A stretch of 64,000 bases of DNA from Alterisphingorhabdus sp051668705 (lineage in GTDB: Bacteria; Pseudomonadota; Alphaproteobacteria; Sphingomonadales; Sphingomonadaceae), in the NCBI RefSeq assembly GCF_051668705.1, contig NZ_CP196351.1:186001-250000 (forward strand), given 5' to 3'. This document shows positions 24,758-34,018 of the stretch, piece by piece. Below the pieces are notes generated by a model that was not told where the DNA came from, did no database searches, and saw only the letters and a list, made by a program, of their open reading frames with translations. The position numbers and the translations under genes were made by a program. How positions within the stretch are numbered: position 1 is the first letter of the stretch; every line of letters begins with the position of its first letter.

Positions 24758-26155
24758 TTAACGCAAATTGGCCTCTACTACCCTGCCATCCTGTTTATAG
24801 ACGATACCGTCCTTCATCACAAAGTCGACACGTTGAATTAGCTCTATGGTTTTTAGAACATCGCCCTGAACAGCAATGATATCAGCATATTTACCGGGCC
24901 GCACACTGCCGACTTTATCCTGCTTGCCGGCCATAACAGCTGGCCAATAGGTAGCGCCTCTGATCGTGTCCATAGCGGATACGCCCATAACATTGACCCA
25001 GACATCCATCTCATTCCATGTTGACTGGCAATGGAATTTGGTGGGGATGCCGCTATCTGTGCCGACCAGCATCACCACACCCGCATCGCGCAGTTGTTGA
25101 AACTTCTTTTTCAATGTAGGTTTGCGCAATGGGGTGAGCTGATTATAATCGAGCTTACCCGGTTCTTTGAGCGATTGCTTAATATCGGCGATCGTGTCGG
25201 GTTTTAGTCCGCGGTGCCAGCAATCATTATCCAGCCTTTCTGGATTATCCACCAACAGATCAAAATTCCACAGGCCCTCAACCGTTGGCGTCCAGAATAA
25301 TGGCCCGCCCGCAATCCGGCCCGTTGCCGTGCGTTCGCGCAGCAATTCCATAATATCGTCAGGATAGGCCGGCGCGGTAGTTAGACCCGTATGCTCAAAA
25401 TTATCGACGCCGATAGCAAGCCCACGGCGGATTTCATTGGGGCGGTGTGAATGGCCGACCACTTTCATGCCGCGTGCATGGGCATGGTCAACAATGGCCT
25501 GCGCAACTGCCAATGGCATTTTGTCTTGGTCAATCAGCTTGACGATATCCATACCCGCATCGGCCAAACGGTCCACCTTGGCCCGTGCATCGGTAACGCT
25601 GGTCACTGCCCAGCGATAACCTTTTTGCCAGTCATCAACCTCATGCTGCAAAAACGGGCCAGATACCTGCAGTCGCGGGCCAGCAATCTCACCGTTTTCA
25701 ATACGGCGTTTAACCGAAGCGCTGGCCTCAAGTGGTGCACCAAGGTCGCGTGCCGATGTAATGCCTGCCAACAGCAATTGCTGTGCAGATGCAGGCATGA
25801 TTTCTGTGGCAAAACGGTCAAAATATTTTCTCTGCCAATGGGGATAATCGGCATGGCCATTGAGCATAAGATGCGCATGCATTTCCCAAAGGCCGGGCAG
25901 CACATCCATGCCGTCTGTTGAGATGACGTGATACCCTTGTGGGACCGCCAAAGTGTCCACTGTTCCGACAGCGCGAATGATGTTCCCGTCGATCAATATC
26001 ACACTATTGGCCAGCGGACGACCGCCATAGCCATCAATGAGCCGCCCACCGACAAGTGCTGTTTTCTCCGAATCCGGGTTTTGCGATTGTGCTGAGATTT
26101 GCAAAGGCATGGTAATAAGCGCCAGTAGCGCCCCCAATAGTATCCATAACCGCAT
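24758..26155 (-). CDS. Exported amidohydrolase family protein
   Basis: A 465-residue metal-dependent hydrolase of the amidohydrolase superfamily with a signal peptide (hydrophobic core residues 3-20, cleavage near SAQSQ). Metal-binding motifs are LPGLWEMHAHLML (HxH), the Lys in VKLID, HSH in VVGHSHRP, HTG in FEHTG and the Asp in LVGTDSG. The closest recognisable group is the imidazolonepropionase-like/prolidase set of periplasmic enzymes, often dipeptidases; the substrate is inferred only to that level. A notable insertion after the fourth motif (residues about 270-350) is rich in charged residues. It diverges from the MaoC gene. Confidence 0.87.
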   Translation of the reverse strand: MRLWILLGALLALITMPLQISAQSQNPDSEKTALVGGRLIDGYGGRPLANSVILIDGNIIRAVGTVDTLAVPQGYHVISTDGMDVLPGLWEMHAHLMLNGHADYPHWQRKYFDRFATEIMPASAQQLLLAGITSARDLGAPLEASASVKRRIENGEIAGPRLQVSGPFLQHEVDDWQKGYRWAVTSVTDARAKVDRLADAGMDIVKLIDQDKMPLAVAQAIVDHAHARGMKVVGHSHRPNEIRRGLAIGVDNFEHTGLTTAPAYPDDIMELLRERTATGRIAGGPLFWTPTVEGLWNFDLLVDNPERLDNDCWHRGLKPDTIADIKQSLKEPGKLDYNQLTPLRKPTLKKKFQQLRDAGVVMLVGTDSGIPTKFHCQSTWNEMDVWVNVMGVSAMDTIRGATYWPAVMAGKQDKVGSVRPGKYADIIAVQGDVLKTIELIQRVDFVMKDGIVYKQDGRVVEANLR

Positions 26156-26326
26156 AAATATTCTCCCCAGCTTGCCTTATGGCCTTATCATGTCACAACA
26201 TGCCGTGGACAGGCGCTGCGGTCAAATATCGTTACGACCCCGTCTTTACTCGGCACAATTTGGAACTGCTTCGCTTGCCACATTTCCTGCTCTGCGTTAT
26301 CGCGCATACAGCTAAGGAGAGACATT

Positions 26327-26812
26327 ATGGCAGGCCTATATTTTGAAGAATTCACTATCGGCCAGACCTTCACCCATGCATTGCGCCGTACGGTGACGGA
26401 AACCGATAATCTGATGTTCTCTGCGATGACACATAATCCGGCGGCGCTGCATCTGGATGAGCAATGGTGTCAGGATAATAGCGAGTTTGGCACACGTATC
26501 GTCAACAGCTGTTTCACTCTGGGTCTGATGGTCGGCATCTCGGTTGGTGATACGACTTTGGGCACCACGGTCGCCAATCTTGGCTGGGATGAAGTGCGCT
26601 TCCCCAAACCGCTTTTCCATGGCGATACTGTGCGGGTGGAAAGCGAGGTTCTCTCCATGCGGCCCAGTAAATCGCGCCCGGGCCAGGGCATTGTGGTGTT
26701 TGCCCACCGTGCCTTTAATCAGCATGATGATCTGGTTGCCAGCTGCAAGCGCTCGGCATTGATGCTGCCGCGCCCTGATGCGCAGGCTGAGGCTGCAAAG
26801 GGCATGGTATAA
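26327..26812 (+). CDS. MaoC-like dehydratase
   Basis: A 161-residue hot-dog-fold protein of the MaoC family (enoyl-CoA hydratase type 2). The catalytic region is MTHNPAALHLDEQWCQ, with a hydratase-like Asn/Pro then His where R-specific hydratases have Asp-x4-His; GTRIVNSCFTLGLMVGIS is the following helix. The strong ribosome binding site AAGGAG is eight bases before the ATG. The stop shares one base with the start of the CitE-like gene (TAATG), and this pair occurs together in mesaconyl/methylmalyl-CoA type pathways and in related alphaproteobacteria, so a joint role in acyl-CoA metabolism is likely. Confidence 0.88.
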   Translation: MAGLYFEEFTIGQTFTHALRRTVTETDNLMFSAMTHNPAALHLDEQWCQDNSEFGTRIVNSCFTLGLMVGISVGDTTLGTTVANLGWDEVRFPKPLFHGDTVRVESEVLSMRPSKSRPGQGIVVFAHRAFNQHDDLVASCKRSALMLPRPDAQAEAAKGMV

Positions 26813-27726
26813 TGGCGCGTGTCAAACCAGTAAGGGCCATGCGCTCGCTGCTCTTTGTGCCGGGCGATAGTGCGCGCAAGCTGGAAAAATCAAGAGTCAG
26901 CGGCGCCGACATTGTCATCATTGATCTGGAAGACTCAGTGGCACCTGATGGCAAAAGTGGTGCGCGCAAAATGGCGTGCAGTTTTCTTGCCGCGCGGCAG
27001 AGCGATGATGAAGCGCCCAGCTATTGGGTGCGGGTCAACCCGCTGGGCAGCGGTTTAACGCAGGATGATCTGGCGGGTATATTTGCTGATGGTGTTGCCC
27101 CTGCGGGCATTATGCTGCCCAAGGCAAGCGGCCCCGATGATATCCGCACATTGGACGCTATGTTGCTGGCGCAGGAAAAGGCACATGCCCTGCCATCGCA
27201 ATCCATTACCGTCATCCCCATCGTCACTGAAACACCAGCAGCCGCGATCAGCGTGCACCGCTATGTTACCGAAGATTATGCCGGGCGCGCGAGGCTTGCG
27301 GCGCTGACATGGGGCGCGGAGGATTTAAGCGCTGCAATCGGCGCGACGCGCAAGCGTGATGCACAGGGGCAATGGACATTCCCCTACCAAATGGTACGGG
27401 CCAGCACGTTGCTTGCCGCTCATGCGCTCGATATTTTGGCTATTGATACGCTGCATGCCGATTTTCGTGATGAAAGCGGGTTGCAAAGCGCGGCGGAAAC
27501 GGCGCGGGCCGATGGTTTTGCGGGCATGCTCGCCATTCATCCGGCGCAGGTGGCGATCATCAATGCGGCTTTCACGCCTGATGCGCAAGAGATGGCCTAT
27601 GCCAACGCCGTGGTCGCGGCTTTTGCGGAGCAGCCCGGCGCTGGCGTGGTGTCGCTAGATGGCAAAATGCTCGATATGCCGCACCTGAAATTGGCGCAGC
27701 GGGTGCTTGGTCAAAGCAATATTTAG
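26812..27726 (+). CDS. CitE-like HpcH/HpaI family lyase
   Basis: A 304-residue TIM-barrel enzyme of the citrate lyase beta-subunit-like family (CoA-ester aldolases such as malyl-CoA or citramalyl-CoA lyase). Seen: RSLLFVPGDSARKLEKS, DIVIIDLEDSVAPDGK with the metal-binding acidic residues, VRVNPLGSG, MLPKASG, IVTETPAA with the second acidic ligand, LTWGAEDLSAAIGA and MLAIHPAQVAIIN. It lacks a dedicated acyl-carrier partner, so it is not part of a fermentative citrate lyase. One-base overlap with the MaoC-like gene indicates an operon. Confidence 0.9.
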   Translation: MARVKPVRAMRSLLFVPGDSARKLEKSRVSGADIVIIDLEDSVAPDGKSGARKMACSFLAARQSDDEAPSYWVRVNPLGSGLTQDDLAGIFADGVAPAGIMLPKASGPDDIRTLDAMLLAQEKAHALPSQSITVIPIVTETPAAAISVHRYVTEDYAGRARLAALTWGAEDLSAAIGATRKRDAQGQWTFPYQMVRASTLLAAHALDILAIDTLHADFRDESGLQSAAETARADGFAGMLAIHPAQVAIINAAFTPDAQEMAYANAVVAAFAEQPGAGVVSLDGKMLDMPHLKLAQRVLGQSNI

Positions 27727-28022
27727 CTGCTTTCACATATTATTATTGCGCGCAAAGCCGGAATTGTCTTGCTATTTTGGTGGTTAGACGCCACATGCCG
27801 CCATACAACAGCATCTGTGCCGTTCGCGAAATCTCTCGCGCGGTAATATCGATAGCGTGAACGCCGGACCCTTGGCCCTTATGTCAAGTGGAACCATCCG
27901 GACCGGTCGATCATCCAGATGCACCATGTTACCTCCCTTTTCACGCGGGTCGTTTTGTTTCCCGCATCTGCATGCGCATCGGTCCACCGGTGCGCGGTAT
28001 ATGCTTTTATATTGAGAATATT
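27727..28022 (+). promoter_or_regulatory. Intergenic region and leader of the DEAD-box helicase gene, with hairpin 27974-27995
   Basis: No convincing gene lies in these 296 bp. A hairpin, GCGCATCGGT/ACCGGTGCGC with a CC loop (27974-27983 with 27986-27995, one G-U pair), sits 27 nt before the helicase ATG and so in the mRNA leader. Stable leaders are common for cold-induced DEAD-box mRNAs; a function here is inference. Confidence 0.4.
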
Positions 28023-29801
28023 ATGTCTTATTTTGAAGAACTCGGCTTGGCCGAACCTATTTTGCGCGCATTAAAGAGCAAGGGCTATACCGACCCGACG
28101 CCAATCCAGAAACAGGCCATTCCAGCATTGCTGAAAGGCCGCGATCTGTGCGGTATCGCGCAAACCGGCACCGGCAAAACAGCGGCTTTTTCCCTGCCTT
28201 CGCTCGATTATCTGGCCAGCAATGCAAAAGAGGCGCCGCATAAGGGCTGCCGTATGCTGATCCTCTCCCCCACGCGCGAATTGGCGGCACAGATTGCCGA
28301 TAATATGCGCGAATATGCGCGCTTCCTGAAATTGTCAGTCACCACTGTCTTTGGCGGCGTGCCGATCAACCGGCAAATCCGCCAATTGTCGCACGGTGTT
28401 GATGTTCTGGTGGCGACGCCGGGCCGCTTGCTCGATCTGATTGAGCAGCGGGCATTGCGCCTTGATAATGTGGAAATTTTTGTGCTCGATGAAGCCGATC
28501 AGATGATGGATCTGGGCTTTATCGTGCCGCTGAAACGCATTGATAAATTGTTGCCCAAAGACCGGCAGAGCCTGTTCTTTTCCGCCACCATGCCCAAGGC
28601 GATTGCCGAATTGGGCGCGCGCTTTTTGAACAATCCTGTGCAGGTGTCGGTTGCGCCGCAATCCACCACCGCAGAGCGTGTTGAGCAATATGTGACCCAT
28701 GTGCAGCAAAAGGAAAAACAGGCGTTGCTGACACTGCGCCTGCAAGCGCTGAATGGAGAGCAAGCATTGGTGTTTACGCGCACCAAACATGGCGCGGACC
28801 GTGTTGTCCGTCACCTTATGGGCGCTGGCCTGCAAGCCGCCGCGATTCATGGCAACAAAAGCCAGGGGCAGCGCACCGCCGCTTTGCAGGGCTTTCGTCA
28901 GAAGAAAATGCAGATATTGGTCGCCACGGATATTGCCGCGCGCGGCATTGATATTTCCGATATTGGTTATGTGTTCAATTATGAAATCCCCAATGTGGCA
29001 GAGCAATATGTTCACCGCATCGGTCGCACCGCGCGTGCGGGCGCTGAGGGTGTAGCGATCAGCTTTGTCGCGCCGGATGAAAAACCCTATATTCGCGATA
29101 TTCAAAAGCTGACGGGTGTAAAACTCACGCCCATGGCGCTGCCTGATGACTTCATCGAAAAGGCCAAAGCATTGCCCGGCCCCGCAAAGAAACCCAGCGG
29201 TGATGGCGGCGGGCGTGGGCGTGGTGCCAAATCAGGAGGGGGACGTTCAGACGGACGATCTGGCGCACGTTCAGGTGCCCGTGCAGATAGTGACAGAGGC
29301 GGTGCACGCGGTGGACGTCCGGGTGGAAATCGATCCGGCAATCGTGATCGCCGCCCAGACCGCGCCGCTGGCGCAGAGCGTAGCGAGAGAAGTGAACGCG
29401 GCCCACGCAGCGATTATAATCCTGCGGCCTTTCGTGAAAAAGGCGAAGACACAGCAAGCGGCAATCGCAGCGCCAATAATCGCCAAGAGGCTAACCGCAG
29501 TGGAGGTAAAGGCCCGCGCCGTGATGGCCAATCTTCAGGGCCATCTTCGGGCCAGCCTTCCGGACGCTCTCACAATAAACCCGGCGGCAAAAGCAATTTC
29601 AAACCGCGCAATGGCGGGCGGCCCGATGGTCAGACATCAGGTGCAGGCGCAGAGCGTTCTGGTGGCAAAAATTCCAGCAATGGTGGTCGCAATTCGCGCC
29701 CCAATGCGCGTCCCAATCCCAGCGGTAGCAAGCCAAGCGGGGGCAAACCGGGCAGTAAGCAAGGTGGTCAGGGCTTTCAAAAGCGCCGTTCCAGCAATTA
29801 G
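28023..29801 (+). CDS. DEAD-box RNA helicase, RhlE-like, with RG-rich tail
   Basis: A 592-residue ATP-dependent RNA helicase. Core motifs: Q motif region YTDPTPIQKQAIP, Walker A AQTGTGKT (46-53), PTRELAAQ, TPGRLLDL, DEAD in VLDEADQMMD, SAT, the RhlE-type VATDIAARGIDI, and HRIGRTARAG. From about residue 383 to the end the protein is a low-complexity tail of Gly, Arg, Ser, Asn and Lys with many RG/RGG-like units, probably disordered and RNA-binding. The frame is open upstream to 27888, but the ATG at 28023 starts at the conserved YFEELGL. Converges on purH. Confidence 0.93.
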   Translation: MSYFEELGLAEPILRALKSKGYTDPTPIQKQAIPALLKGRDLCGIAQTGTGKTAAFSLPSLDYLASNAKEAPHKGCRMLILSPTRELAAQIADNMREYARFLKLSVTTVFGGVPINRQIRQLSHGVDVLVATPGRLLDLIEQRALRLDNVEIFVLDEADQMMDLGFIVPLKRIDKLLPKDRQSLFFSATMPKAIAELGARFLNNPVQVSVAPQSTTAERVEQYVTHVQQKEKQALLTLRLQALNGEQALVFTRTKHGADRVVRHLMGAGLQAAAIHGNKSQGQRTAALQGFRQKKMQILVATDIAARGIDISDIGYVFNYEIPNVAEQYVHRIGRTARAGAEGVAISFVAPDEKPYIRDIQKLTGVKLTPMALPDDFIEKAKALPGPAKKPSGDGGGRGRGAKSGGGRSDGRSGARSGARADSDRGGARGGRPGGNRSGNRDRRPDRAAGAERSERSERGPRSDYNPAAFREKGEDTASGNRSANNRQEANRSGGKGPRRDGQSSGPSSGQPSGRSHNKPGGKSNFKPRNGGRPDGQTSGAGAERSGGKNSSNGGRNSRPNARPNPSGSKPSGGKPGSKQGGQGFQKRRSSN

Positions 29802-29817
29802 GGTTCCAACAAACAAG

Positions 29818-29840
29818 GGTTGGGTCTAAAGCTCCCAACC
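29818..29840. terminator. Hairpin between the convergent helicase and purH genes
   Basis: GGTTGGG (29818-29824) pairs perfectly with CCCAACC (29834-29840) around a 9-nt loop. On the minus strand it is followed by the T-rich CTTGTTTGTT, so it can serve purH; on the plus strand no T-run follows. It likely acts as a shared transcript end. Confidence 0.45.
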
Positions 29841-29844
29841 AAGC

Positions 29845-31440
29845 CTAATGACGGAAATGGCGCATGCCAGTAAAGACCATGGCTAGCCCAGCTTCATCAG
29901 CGGCGGCGATAACCTCATCATCGCGGATGGAGCCGCCGGGCTGAATCACCGCACTTGCCCCCGCCTCAACTGCGGCCAACAGGCCATCGGCAAAGGGGAA
30001 AAACGCATCAGAGGCAACAGCTGATCCTTTGGTCAATGCCTCGCTCCATCCTTGCGTTTCCGCTGCTTCCTGCGCTTTGGCATAGGCAATGCGCGCACTG
30101 TCACGGCGGTTCATTTGCCCTGCGCCAATGCCTGCGGTCTGGCCGTCTTTGGCATAGACAATCGCGTTAGATTTCACATGCTTGGCAATGGTCCATGCAA
30201 ACAGGCAATCATCTAGTTCCTGCTCGCTTGGCTGGCGTTTGGTAACAACCTTCAGTGCATCCTTGGCAATATGGCCATTGTCGCGGCTCTGGATCAACCA
30301 ACCGCCAGCAATCGTCTTGGCCATCATGCCGCCGCGCCGTGCATTGGGCAGGTCACCCGTTAGCAACAGGCGCAGATTTTTCTTCGCGGCAAAGACTGCC
30401 TTCGCTGCATCATCGGCATCGGGTGCGCATACAACTTCGGTGAATATGCCGGTTATGGCGCGCGCTGTTGCTTCATCCAATGTGCGGTTGACCGCAACAA
30501 TGCCGCCAAAGGCCGATACACTGTCGCAGGCAAATGCCTTTTCATAAGCCTCAATAATGGTCTTGCCAGTGGCAACGCCGCACGGATTGGCATGTTTCAC
30601 AATCACCACTGTGGGCGGACCATCGGCAAATTCGCTGACCAGCTCCAGCGCAGCATCAGCATCATTATAATTATTGTAAGATAGCGCTTTGCCTTGAATC
30701 TGCGTCGCCTGCGCAATGCCAGAACCGGCAGGACCAGCAGGCAGATAGAGCGCTGCGGCCTGATGCGGGTTTTCGCCATAGCGCAAAGTGTCCGCCCGCA
30801 TCGCCACCATGGGCAGTGTTTCGGGGAATTGCTCACCTTGATCGGCAAAGGCAAACCAGCTGGCAATCATAGCATCATAAGTCGCAGTGGCAGAGAATGC
30901 TTTGGCCGCCATCTTCTTGCGAAATGGCAGAGTGGTGGCGCTGCCATGATCGTTTAATTCGGCCACCAGATCGCCATAATCTGACGCGTTGGTAACAATG
31001 GTGACATAAGCATGGTTCTTCGCGGCAGAGCGCACCATGCTGGGGCCGCCAATATCAATATTCTCTATAATATCTGGCCGCTCTGCTCCGCTCGCTACAG
31101 TCTGCGCAAAGGGGTAGAGATTGACCACCACCAGATCGATCGCGCCTATTGCATGCTCGTCCATCGCAGCGGCATGTTCGGCATTGTCACGTACGGCCAA
31201 CAGCCCGCCATGCACTTTGGGGTGCAGTGTCTTCACTCGCCCATCCATCATTTCGGGAAAGCCGGTGAGTTCAGACACATCTTTAACGTCTAATCCGGCA
31301 TCGCGCAGGGTTTTGGCTGTGCCGCCGGTCGACACCAGTTCAACACCAAAATCAGCCAGTGACCGGCCCAGTTCGGCCAGCCCTGTTTTGTCTGATACAG
31401 ACAATAATGCGCGTTTAATCGGGATATGTGTGTCGGTCAT
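29845..31440 (-). CDS. purH: Bifunctional AICAR transformylase/IMP cyclohydrolase
   Basis: A 531-residue enzyme for the last two steps of IMP synthesis. The N-terminal IMP cyclohydrolase (about 1-200) begins RALLSVSDKTGLAELGRSL and contains STGGTAKTLRDAG, FPEMMDGRVKTLHPKVHGG and NLYPF. The C-terminal AICAR transformylase contains LRYGENPHQ, KHANPCG, SDAFFPFAD and the terminal VFTGMRHFRH. The frame is open to 31479, overlapping the heparinase end; the ATG at 31440 is in the family position. Order with heparinase, rpe and rsmB is conserved in this lineage. Confidence 0.96.
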   Translation of the reverse strand: MTDTHIPIKRALLSVSDKTGLAELGRSLADFGVELVSTGGTAKTLRDAGLDVKDVSELTGFPEMMDGRVKTLHPKVHGGLLAVRDNAEHAAAMDEHAIGAIDLVVVNLYPFAQTVASGAERPDIIENIDIGGPSMVRSAAKNHAYVTIVTNASDYGDLVAELNDHGSATTLPFRKKMAAKAFSATATYDAMIASWFAFADQGEQFPETLPMVAMRADTLRYGENPHQAAALYLPAGPAGSGIAQATQIQGKALSYNNYNDADAALELVSEFADGPPTVVIVKHANPCGVATGKTIIEAYEKAFACDSVSAFGGIVAVNRTLDEATARAITGIFTEVVCAPDADDAAKAVFAAKKNLRLLLTGDLPNARRGGMMAKTIAGGWLIQSRDNGHIAKDALKVVTKRQPSEQELDDCLFAWTIAKHVKSNAIVYAKDGQTAGIGAGQMNRRDSARIAYAKAQEAAETQGWSEALTKGSAVASDAFFPFADGLLAAVEAGASAVIQPGGSIRDDEVIAAADEAGLAMVFTGMRHFRH

Positions 31441-31450
31441 TCTTTTGGGC

Positions 31451-33220
31451 CTATTCCATTTGTTTGAGCACCCAGCCATGGCGTCCGCCGCCCGGGCCGG
31501 TATTGCCGGATAAAACTATCTGTTTTGTCGTTTGCGGTGTGCCACTGGCATCCACCCAAAGGCTGTCCTCGATCGTCACGGCGGCATCTGCTGAGCGCAA
31601 TTGCCATACGCGTCCATCTGCAAGCCGCAACATCGCGCCGCGCGCATTGCTGGTCAGATAAGTCTCAACACCCTTGCTAAGATGGAAGCGGATCGCAAAG
31701 GGCACTTGCTCAAATTTGCGACGGCGTGATTTGCGCGTATCTTCGGTTGGGACCAGCAGGTCTTCACCACGAACCTCCGTGCCATCAGAACGCAAGAGCA
31801 GGATGCGGCGATGGAGTAAGCCATAATTTCTGGCATAGCCATCATGGCCCACTTCCAGGCGCGTGGCGTTATCCAGTTCTTTGCGCTCCAGTTCAACCTC
31901 AGTCACGCCATTGCCCAAAGTGCCTTTGGCCAGCACGGCCGTGCTGTTGAGATTGTCCAAGCATAAGGTTGAATGGGCCGCCGTGGCGCGCAGGCCCTGC
32001 GATAATTTGGCAGGAATGGCTCCGCCGATACAGCTAGCCCCGCCGCAGCTGGTAATAATGCGCTGGTCACCACTGGAAAATTCAAAGGCAAGGGTCGATG
32101 CACACCCGCTTTCACTGAATTTGGCCAATGGCGGCGCACCCGCATCAACCAGGACGACCGCGCCGCCTGCCGGTATGCGTTGATACCCCCAATTGGGCGC
32201 TTGCTGTAATGGACGTGCGACGATCTTGCTGGCCTTTACCACGGCATCAACTTCGGCAGATGAAAGAGCGGGCGCACCTTGCCAACTGGCCAATGAGCCA
32301 TCAAAATGGGTAATGCCTTGCAAAGCAGGAACCGCAGCGGCAAGCGCATCATAGAGCGGTTTTGGCATTGGCTCGTCAGCCGCTTCATAGGCCGACCGCA
32401 ATATGCCGAGCAGAGCCACGGTGCGAAACTGTCCGCGCGGACTGCGTGAAATAACCCCGCCATCGTCATCCAGCATGGTTTTGAGCAATCTTTTCAGCCC
32501 TGCCTCACCGAATATCCGCCGCGCTTTGCCGCCGGGCAGGATGAGCGACGCGGTCACAATCGCTACCCATGTTGCCAATCGCGGAGTCCCAAATGGCGCT
32601 TTATCGGCATTTTGGTCGAGCATACGCGCAGTACGGTCAAGCTGATGCAGCACTCTTGCACGGTGACGGCGATCATCTCCGCCAATGATCAAGGGTGCAT
32701 ATGCTGCCCAGTGCAAAAAGCGCCATGCTGCGATATGTGGTTGCCAGCCTGGCCCCGCAATCTTGTTACCATTAATATCCAGCCACTGCGCGACCATTGC
32801 TTCTGCATCACTGCGCAATTGTTCGCGCGGCGCGGTTGCGGCAAAATCGCGCAACCAATGAAAGCCGTGATAATATTCCTGAAAACCGGGCGGTAATTTC
32901 GCGCCAAGATGATCAAATCCATCTATCTTTTGCTTAATACCCAGAAAATGGAAAAAGCCTGCGCGGATTGCCATGCCGCGTGCATTGTCGCCGGATATTG
33001 TATCTTGCGGCAAGCATAAGAGCCGCAAGGGCAGTTTTTCATCAACAACAAAACGCGACAAAGCCGTTGGCCATGCGAGGCGGTAAAAGCGGTTAATGGC
33101 TCTTTCGCCCATGGAAAGGCTATCATCTTCCTCTGCCTGCAACATCAATGCTTGCTGAACTTGGTCGCTATCACCCGCGTCATCAATAGCGGGCTGCTGA
33201 CCGAGTTTTTCTGCGTCCAC
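31451..33220 (-). CDS. Heparinase II/III family protein
   Basis: A 589-residue protein of the heparinase II/III family (polysaccharide lyase fold). The N-terminal alpha/alpha toroid contains YHGFHWLRDFA and WQPHIAAWRFLHWA, and the C-terminal beta-sheet domain contains FSSGDQRIITSCGG, AAHSTLCLDN and VGHDGYARNYGLLHRRILLL. No signal peptide is apparent. The steady position in this housekeeping cluster suggests a role in cell-envelope polysaccharide turnover rather than nutrient use, which is inference. The start is a GTG at 33220, one base after the rpe stop, with GGCAGG upstream; ATGs at codons 26 and 37 are alternatives. Confidence 0.85.
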   Translation of the reverse strand: MDAEKLGQQPAIDDAGDSDQVQQALMLQAEEDDSLSMGERAINRFYRLAWPTALSRFVVDEKLPLRLLCLPQDTISGDNARGMAIRAGFFHFLGIKQKIDGFDHLGAKLPPGFQEYYHGFHWLRDFAATAPREQLRSDAEAMVAQWLDINGNKIAGPGWQPHIAAWRFLHWAAYAPLIIGGDDRRHRARVLHQLDRTARMLDQNADKAPFGTPRLATWVAIVTASLILPGGKARRIFGEAGLKRLLKTMLDDDGGVISRSPRGQFRTVALLGILRSAYEAADEPMPKPLYDALAAAVPALQGITHFDGSLASWQGAPALSSAEVDAVVKASKIVARPLQQAPNWGYQRIPAGGAVVLVDAGAPPLAKFSESGCASTLAFEFSSGDQRIITSCGGASCIGGAIPAKLSQGLRATAAHSTLCLDNLNSTAVLAKGTLGNGVTEVELERKELDNATRLEVGHDGYARNYGLLHRRILLLRSDGTEVRGEDLLVPTEDTRKSRRRKFEQVPFAIRFHLSKGVETYLTSNARGAMLRLADGRVWQLRSADAAVTIEDSLWVDASGTPQTTKQIVLSGNTGPGGGRHGWVLKQME

Positions 33221-33221
33221 C

Positions 33222-33893
33222 TTAGCCTGCCAGCCCGTGTTTCAGGGTCTTGATATTATCGGCATAACGCTCTGGCCCGCCTTTGAATGTGGCACTGCCC
33301 GCAACAAGCACATCTGCGCCCGCTTCTATGCATAAAGGCGCGGTCTCAGCATTGACGCCGCCATCGACTTCCAGATGAATATCGCGTCCTGATGCCGTGA
33401 TCATGCCGCGTATGGCGCGGATTTTGTCGAGCTGGCTGCGGATAAAACTTTGCCCGCCAAAGCCTGGATTTACGCTCATCACCAGGATCAGATCGACACT
33501 GTCCATCAGATAGTCCAGTGCGCTTTCCGGAGTAGCGGGATTGAGTACCACCCCCGCCTTTTTGCCCAGTGAACGGATCAACTGTAATGTGCGGTGGATA
33601 TGCGGTCCTGCTTCCGGATGCACGGTGATAATATCTGCGCCAGCCTCAGCAAAGGCTTCGACATAAGGGTCAACCGGCGAAATCATCAAATGCACGTCAA
33701 AGGGTTTATCGCTATGCGGGCGCAGCGCCTTTACCACATCAGGGCCAATGGTGATGTTGGGCACAAAATGGCCGTCCATCACATCAATATGCACCCAGTC
33801 GCACCCGGCTTCATCAATGGCGCGTACCTCCTCGCCCAATTTGGCAAAGTCTGCGGATAAGATAGAAGGTGAGATAAGAGGCGCTGTCGTCAT
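33222..33893 (-). CDS. rpe: Ribulose-phosphate 3-epimerase
   Basis: A 223-residue TIM-barrel enzyme that interconverts ribulose and xylulose 5-phosphate in the pentose phosphate and Calvin pathways. Motifs: ISPSILSADFAKLGEEV, DWVHIDVMDGHFVPNITIGP with the catalytic Asp and metal ligands, DVHLMI, VLNPATP, VLVMSVNPGFGGQSFI and the phosphate loop LEVDGGVN/ADVLVAGSATFKG. It is followed at one base by the heparinase gene, and thus co-transcribed. Confidence 0.96.
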   Translation of the reverse strand: MTTAPLISPSILSADFAKLGEEVRAIDEAGCDWVHIDVMDGHFVPNITIGPDVVKALRPHSDKPFDVHLMISPVDPYVEAFAEAGADIITVHPEAGPHIHRTLQLIRSLGKKAGVVLNPATPESALDYLMDSVDLILVMSVNPGFGGQSFIRSQLDKIRAIRGMITASGRDIHLEVDGGVNAETAPLCIEAGADVLVAGSATFKGGPERYADNIKTLKHGLAG

Positions 33894-34018
33894 GCCGCGA
33901 ACTTTAGCCTAACCAGCACGCTGGGCAAGTCAGTTGCGCGGCTGTCCACAATTATGCTGCATACAATTTACAGCTTATGCCGCGTTCTGCCGCGTAATGG
34001 TTGTAAACTGGCTTGCGT

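Noticed and set aside
29146..29829. 227-codon plus-strand ORF rich in Ala, Val and Ile
   Set aside because: It is the shifted frame of the low-complexity helicase tail; the composition is what a frame shift of RG-rich codons gives.
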